Assembly: GCA_030848705.1 (NCBI GenBank)
Contig: CM061238.1
Coordinates: forward strand, 31,712,655 to 31,776,654
Source of the DNA: Heracleum sosnowskyi
Taxonomy: Eukaryota; Streptophyta; Magnoliopsida; Apiales; Apiaceae
Direction: 5' to 3'
DNA: 64,000 nucleotides
Below, one piece after another: positions 58,600-64,000 of the stretch. The position numbers and the translations under genes are program-made. Position 1 is the first letter of the stretch, and the number at the start of each line of letters is the position of its first letter. The notes beneath the pieces were generated by a model. The model worked only from the letters and a program-made list of their open reading frames with translations. It searched no databases and was not told the DNA's origin.

Positions 58600-58920
58600 G
58601 AAATAATATATACAATATATTTACAAAAACAACTAAGACAAATAGAAAATAAAAGATCATAAATAATAAAAATAATATAATATAATATAAAATAATATAT
58701 ACAAATAAAAACTATTAGTAGAAAACTAAAGAAAGAAAATGAATTAAAATAAAATGCAGAAAATATTTACATGATTAATTGTGAAGACAAGGAATTGTAT
58801 ATATTCTCTTCTAAATAATTATTTTTGCTAAGTAATTTATTTATTAAATTGATTCTATTAAAAATTAATTTAATACTTAAATTATTTAAATGATTATTTA
58901 AATTAGAATAAAAATAGAAC
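58600..58920. other. AT-rich spacer
   Basis: AATAATATAA-type low-complexity sequence without a supported feature. Confidence 0.45.
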
Positions 58921-58929
58921 TAAGAAGAC

Positions 58930-59624
58930 TTAGAAAATTAACTAAGAAGACTGTCAATGGTAATCTTCCCGATAGTCTTCCTAGGCATTTTCTAAGTATT
59001 TTTAAGTTAAATCCTAGTCTTCCCGAATGTCTTCTCAAGCCAAATGAGAGTCTTCCCGAAAGTCTTCATAGTACAAATCCAAGGAATGCAATTGGCGCGT
59101 GAAGATAGAAGTCAGTACATGTGTTTATATAACATGTGTGATCAAATTAAAAAGATAGAAAGACAGAAACATTCAAGACAGAAAGATCAAAAACATTACA
59201 TCTTCATTTACTTCTGCCTTTACTTCTCAAAAACTGTCTGAGCTTTCATTTGACAGTGAATTAAATTCTTGATTTGTTTGTAACATTTAATCCAACAGAA
59301 TTAGTTCACTTGTACTGCTTTGACAATCTAGCGGATCATAATCCCTAGAAATTATATCGAACTACTTTTTAGTATTTGATCCTTTTTATTACAAATATAG
59401 ATAAATTCATGTCGAATTTATTCTAGATTTGTTTTATCAAGAACTCTGTAATCTGTACTCAAATTGTAACACCCTTCAAGTTTAATATAAGTTATATTTA
59501 ACTTGAATATTGTTTCAGTTTATTATCATGATCCCATCTCGATCAATTTCGCATTGGAACAAATTCGATGAAACAGTATAATTTGTATTCAACCCCCCTT
59601 CTACAAACTTATCAGGACCTAACA
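58930..59624 (+). mobile_element. Copia (Sirevirus-like) LTR, 3' portion
   Basis: It ends TTCAACCCCCCTTCTACAAA ... CAGGACCTAACA at 59,624, a very characteristic plant copia LTR end. A TATA-like GTTTATATAACATG lies near 59,120. The upstream part carries repeats of AGTCTTCCCGA(A/T)(A/T)GTCTTC (58,955-59,075). The left boundary is not clear. It may belong to the same element as the gag remnant at 52,744-54,640. Confidence 0.6.
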
Positions 59625-59699
59625 AAAACATTTCATTAGATATTTAAATATTTAAATCCGTTAAAAGATTTATTAATATTTATATTTTAATATTCTAAT

Positions 59700-60130
59700 T
59701 AGAATTTAAATCCATTAATACTTTCCTCATAAAATTTGACTAACCAAGAGTGGTTAAACTATCCATACAACACATTGAATCAATCAAAATTCAAATAATA
59801 TTTTATTTGAATTTAGAATTTAAATTCATTGAACTTTCCTCATATAATTTTATTAATTAAGTGCGGTTAGACTATCCATATAACGCGATTAACCAATTAA
59901 CTTTCAAAACTAATTTTTTAATCAGAATTTAAATCAATTAAAGAATTCCTCATAAAAAATTTATCATGCAAGGGTGGTCAAAAATTATTTTGTTTTTAAT
60001 TAAAATTTAAATTCATTAAAACTTTACTCATATAATTTTATTTATCAATGATGGTTCGACTATCCATACAAGATGATTAATCAATCAAAATTAAAAAAAT
60101 ATTTTATTATAAATTAAAATTTAAATCCAT
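59700..60130. repeat. Tandem repeat array, period near 114 bp
   Basis: AATTTAAATYCATTAA starts units at about 59,704, 59,817, 59,931, 60,003 (short unit) and 60,117. Each is followed by CCTCATA, a GGTGGTT-type block and ACTATCCATA(C/T)AA. Units are diverged from one another. It looks like an old satellite-type array or the internal repeats of an unknown element. Confidence 0.75.
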
Positions 60131-60189
60131 TAACTATTGTATTTATCCTTTTAAAAAATTTGGTTATCAATTAAAATTATTTCTAATTT

Positions 60190-60960
60190 TAATTTGAATT
60201 TAAATCCTTTATTATATTTATATATTTCAAGATTTTGATCACCAATTGTACTATGTGTTTAATATAAAATCTACGAGTATATGTATAATTTTTATGAATT
60301 TAACCAATAAATTACTTTTTTGATTATTTAATTCTTAAAAGTCGTAATTTAAGGTTTTTAAAGTGAGATGTGAGGGTAGTTATCCAATATTTAGATTATT
60401 TATTGTAATTAGAAAAATTCAATATTAATTGGTTATATTAAAAAAATTAAATCAAATAACTGTTATATTTATATATTTTGAGAATTTGGTTAATAATTCA
60501 AATTATTTTGTTTTTAATTATAATTAAATCCTTCATTATACTTATGTAGTTCGAAATCACCGATCGTACTATGTGTTTAATATAAATTCATCTATTTAAT
60601 ATATAAATAAGGAGGCATTATGAGTATATGTTTGGTATTTACGACTTGAATCTATAATTGATATTTTTAATTATTTAATTGTTAAAAGACGTAATTTATT
60701 GACTATATGTTTAATATAAAATCGTCTATTTGAATAACATCTCATTACCCAATACACTTAATGAGGAATCAATACGAGTGTATGTATAATATTCATGACT
60801 TGAATCAATAATCTAAATTTTTGATTATTTAATTATTGAAAGCCACAATATAAGATTTTATATTGAGATGTGAGGATAATTATCCAATATTAATATCATT
60901 TATTGTAACCAAACAAATTTGTGTTAATTGATTATATTAAAAAAATTAAAAGAAAATATT
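60190..60960. repeat. Longer diverged repeats (about 250-300 bp)
   Basis: ACTATGTGTTTAATATAAA followed by an AGTATATGTATAAT-type block, a TTATTTAATT block and GTGAGATGTGAGGGTAGTTA or TGAGATGTGAGGATAATTAT occurs near 60,250, 60,570 and 60,700-60,890. No coding potential. Confidence 0.6.
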
Positions 60961-62165
60961 ACTTAATATATTAATAGATACTTGGAACAGTTGATTTTAT
61001 TTTGTAGATCTTTTGAGTAAGATATAACAATATTAAAAATTTAAATTTGAATAAAAACATAAAATTTGAATAATAACATAAAATTTTATATTGGTAGCTA
61101 AACTGTTTCTTAGGCCGTTTTAAAATAATATTAACAATATAGAATAATAACATAAAATTTTCAACTATTTTAATTCATAAGTAACTTTTAAAATTGAAAG
61201 TGAATGAATACATCATCTTCTTAAGTACTTTGAATTATTAATAAGACATATTTTCACATTAGCCTGATAATATATTCCAGATAAGCAAATTACGGATCTT
61301 AGAAGTTCAGATATTAAACGGTAATTTCGTTATTAATTAATTGCAGTCATTAAACTCCTCGATTTTCCATTGTTGAACTTTTACAATCTTAATGTAGATG
61401 GAAACGATATCTCATTTTTGAGTTTGCAATGTCGAAAATATGACCTCTTTAGGGGAAGTCTGTATCATTAACCATACCTACAAATGCAAATGTGACAAAA
61501 TCGTGTCAAACTCAAATATGAGACATCATGTTCAATAAATCAACCGCTTCGAAAATGTTATTATTCCTAGCCTCTTTACTTTAATTATATATAATTTTAT
61601 TAGGTTTAAGATGTCCATCAACATTATTAATCGAAGTGAATTAATTCAAAAATTATGAAGTGAGGCGGTCAATAATCAATATCAACAAATGTTGACGACA
61701 ACCTCAGTAAATCTAAAGGTAATGACATAATAAATTGAAAAAACTAAAATATATATCATATTAAATGTAAGATTAAAATTAATTTTCAACAAATTCAAAA
61801 TCTCCGTCTATGAAGAAAATGAAAAATTAGTATCCTGAAAAAAAAATCTAACATTCACCATATCTATGAATGTTTGAAATTTACTCCATAGCAATACAGT
61901 ATACTTCGGCTCAAATGTGGTAAAATTAGTTTAAACTCTAGAGTTTTAACACCCTCATAAGAATCTAAAATCACATCATACAATATTGATTATGTCATGA
62001 TGAGCGTAAAGTTTTCGATTAAAATAATTAATTGTGATATTTGTCCAACATAATTTTTTTTTGTCATTCTTAATAACTCAACTATTTTATTCTTTTTTTT
62101 TGAACCATGTACCCAATTAAGCTAATAATGATATGTTTATTCTTTTTTTTTTTATTCTTGATTAT
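60961..62165. other. AT-rich spacer, nothing recognised
   Basis: No frame, terminal repeat or regulatory motif that I can support. Confidence 0.45.
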
Positions 62166-62169
62166 GTAA

Positions 62170-62743
62170 GGGTTGTCTGCCTACGAATGCAGCTCTGGTG
62201 TTGAAGCATGTTAATGTAGAAGTAAATTGCCCGTGGTGTCATTGTGAACCAGAGACTGATGCGCATGTATTATTTCTTTGTGACTTTGCAAAAACGATGT
62301 GGTCAACTGCAGGATTATCACAGGTGGTGCAGTGCTCGCCTTTTGAACCAGCCTGTGAGGTTATTGCAAGGGTGTTTAGTCAGGGAACGAAGGATCAATG
62401 TGTTGAGATCGCTATGCTGTGTTGGAGTCTTTGGGACAGGAGGAACAAATGGTCTGGGAGCGTGCGAATGGTTCAGTTTTTGGGGTGAGGCAGAAAGCAA
62501 TCCACCAACTGAGAGATTGAAAGGAAGCCCAGTTGAAGATTGTGGAGAGTAGAGGAGAGATAGGTGCTAAAATCTGGAGACCTCCGAAGGAAGGATGGCT
62601 GAAAATTAATGTTGATGCTGCTGTGTTTCTGGATGGTAGCATTGGTGTGGCGGCTGTTGTTCGAGATGATCGGGCAAGGTTTGTAGCAGCTAAAGGAGTA
62701 CGAGTTGTAGGAGCTTGGAAACCAAGGGAGGCAGAGGCGATTG
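62170..62743 (+). pseudogene. LINE-type zf-RVT and RNase H remnant
   Basis: The N-terminal part has GCLPTNAALVLKHV and CPWCHCEPETDAHVLFLC, the zinc-binding zf-RVT domain that ends plant LINE reverse transcriptases. After a frameshift near 62,450 and an in-frame TGA at 62,518-62,520, the RNase H-like domain follows (GWLKINVDAAVFLDGSIGVA, VVRDDRARFVAAKG, KPREAEAIVFG). It is cut at 62,743 by the inverted copia LTR. It could derive from a LINE or from a plant RNase H-like gene of that origin. Confidence 0.8.
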
Positions 62744-64000
62744 TGTTTGGTATAATTACTAACTACACAGCAACAATAGGGCAGTTATATATATTTTGTA
62801 TTAACAAGAACAGGCAAAATTACCAAATAACGAAACAAACACAAAGGTCGAAACAATAATATAATTAGAGACTGAAAATAACAAGATAAGAAAGAACACT
62901 TATCTATCAGGAGCTTTAACAAATTCCGAAAGATAAAGAAACAGCTGAGTCGCCAAGCCTTAGAGAAGTCTTGACTGTTCTTGAAGAGATTATTGCCCCA
63001 CTTACGCTGTGTTGGGTTGCATCAATATCACTCCCAGGATAAAACAACACAGATCAATCCACTTACAAAAATGGCAATGATCAACAGCGACCAGCACCTC
63101 ACTTCGCCCAAGAACTATGTATTCTGTATGTGTTGAGAGAAAACCAGAGAAGATAATAGTTGCTAGGGTTTTCAGAGTTACGTATATCGTACCAGTCTCA
63201 ACGTTCTCCTTTGTATATATATAAATATAATACAAAATAAAACGTAATAGACCAAATATTATAACTGAAGATATGACATTTAATACTAATTATTCTGATT
63301 TAGTTACCATAACAGTAGTCATCAGGATTTAATAACAATTACAGCTTAGTTAGGATTTGATCATCATCAGTACTCCAAGCCATCAGGACTTGCTGTCCGT
63401 CAGGAGTGGCATCAGTACTTGATCGACCATCAGGATTTCGTCAGGACTGGACCATCATCAGGATTTAACTCCATCAGGATCCAAATACTGACCAGGCCAT
63501 CAGGATCAGTAGTCATCAGGATTTCACTCCAAGTACTGACCAGGCCATCAGGATTTGATCCAAGAACTGGTCCATCAGATTTAATATAAATCCTGACCCA
63601 GTTCGTATAGCTGTACAAATAAATACTGATACTGTTAAATTAAATTAAATCAATAAATAATATTAAATAAAATTCCTCGCCCAGGTCGCCTCGCGTACGC
63701 GAGACGCCGAGACATTCGCCCAAATCGCCCTTCGACCCGAGTCGAGTCGAGACGAGGCGGGCGGCGGCGGCGCGCGCGCGTGAGGAACATACTAACACCA
63801 TGCACACCCACATGCCTTAGTAGTTGTACACTACTCTTGCACATGTTTCTATATAAACCCACCAACCTCTCATTACCATTTCTATGTGGGATACAAGTTA
63901 TTTCAATATAACCAACCCACATAACCCATTTCAAGCAACCTATTTCAACTCAATTTATTTATGGATTACACTAAGAAAATGTCTTAGATCCAAACATGGA
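62744..64000 (-). mobile_element. Copia LTR, inverted copy, running off the window
   Basis: On the minus strand its end is ATACCAAACA at 62,744, with GATTG (62,739-62,743) as the possible target duplication. Homology with the LTR at 532-14,315 is collinear: GTAAGTGGGG (about 62,997-63,006), GAGGTGCTGGTCG (about 63,088-63,100, uninterrupted), the 65-nt identical block (63,676-63,740), TTTATATAG and CCCACATAGAAA (about 63,850-63,890). Its U3 part (63,360-63,590) has about ten CATCAGGA-type repeats. Whether it is a solo LTR or the end of an element cannot be told. Confidence 0.85.
63360..63590 (-). repeat. Interspersed CATCAGGA repeats in the inverted LTR
   Basis: CCATCAGGA or CATCAGGAT recurs about every 20-25 bp; on the minus strand this is TCCTGATGG, matching the TCTGATGG repeats at 1130-1280 in the other copy but in higher number and more regular. 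Confidence 0.85.

Overview
This window is plant nuclear DNA, almost certainly from a eudicot with a large, transposon-rich genome. The grounds are LTR retrotransposons of typical plant lineages (Ty3/gypsy chromovirus and Tat-like, Ty1/copia including Sirevirus-like), Helitron hairpin termini, Stowaway, hAT, Mutator-like and Harbinger-like MITEs, an Au-like SINE, a pentatricopeptide (PPR) coding sequence, and an intron-containing gene with GT-AG junctions. I cannot name the species from sequence alone. No bacterial features, CRISPR arrays or rRNA/tRNA genes are present.

Layout. 1-20,296 is a four-layer nest of LTR retrotransposons. The oldest layer is a minus-strand Tat-like gypsy element (gag 17,772-19,768, one LTR 19,802-20,296). 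A plus-strand Sirevirus-like copia element landed in its protease region; its 3' ORF spans 14,316-17,138 and its 3' LTR 17,276-17,771. That ORF was hit by another copia element, whose 1.48-kb 3' LTR is 532-1654 plus 13,959-14,315. That LTR was in turn split by a complete young chromovirus-type gypsy element (1655-13,958) with 3.3-kb LTRs about 0.4% different, a perfect 5-bp target duplication, and two in-frame TAG codons in its polyprotein. A second LTR of the 1.48-kb family, inverted, closes the window at 62,744-64,000 and shows the unoccupied insertion site.

20,297-28,250 is AT-rich and built from minus-strand Helitrons nested in one another's 5' ends, with a Stowaway MITE and tRNA-derived SINE-like modules. 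28,250-35,400 is a diverged tandem duplication of an intron-like unit, each copy holding a short exon-like segment; it also carries a truncated copia element and two related hAT elements. 35,655-39,625 holds an Au-like SINE and two inverted-repeat elements with A/T-rich internal arrays.

41,600-49,630 is the only real gene space. A PPR gene (41,715-43,721, +) keeps one frame throughout but has four in-frame stops. An unidentified minus-strand gene (46,631-49,628) has at least 11 exons whose junctions and phases all fit; a 121-bp exon-intron unit in it is tandemly amplified.

50,500-62,170 returns to repeats: a Mutator-like MITE, a Sirevirus gag/protease remnant, a Harbinger-like MITE carrying a hAT MITE, LTR-associated remnants, and a tandem array with a period near 114 bp. 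62,170-62,743 is a LINE/RNase H pseudogene cut by the terminal copia LTR.
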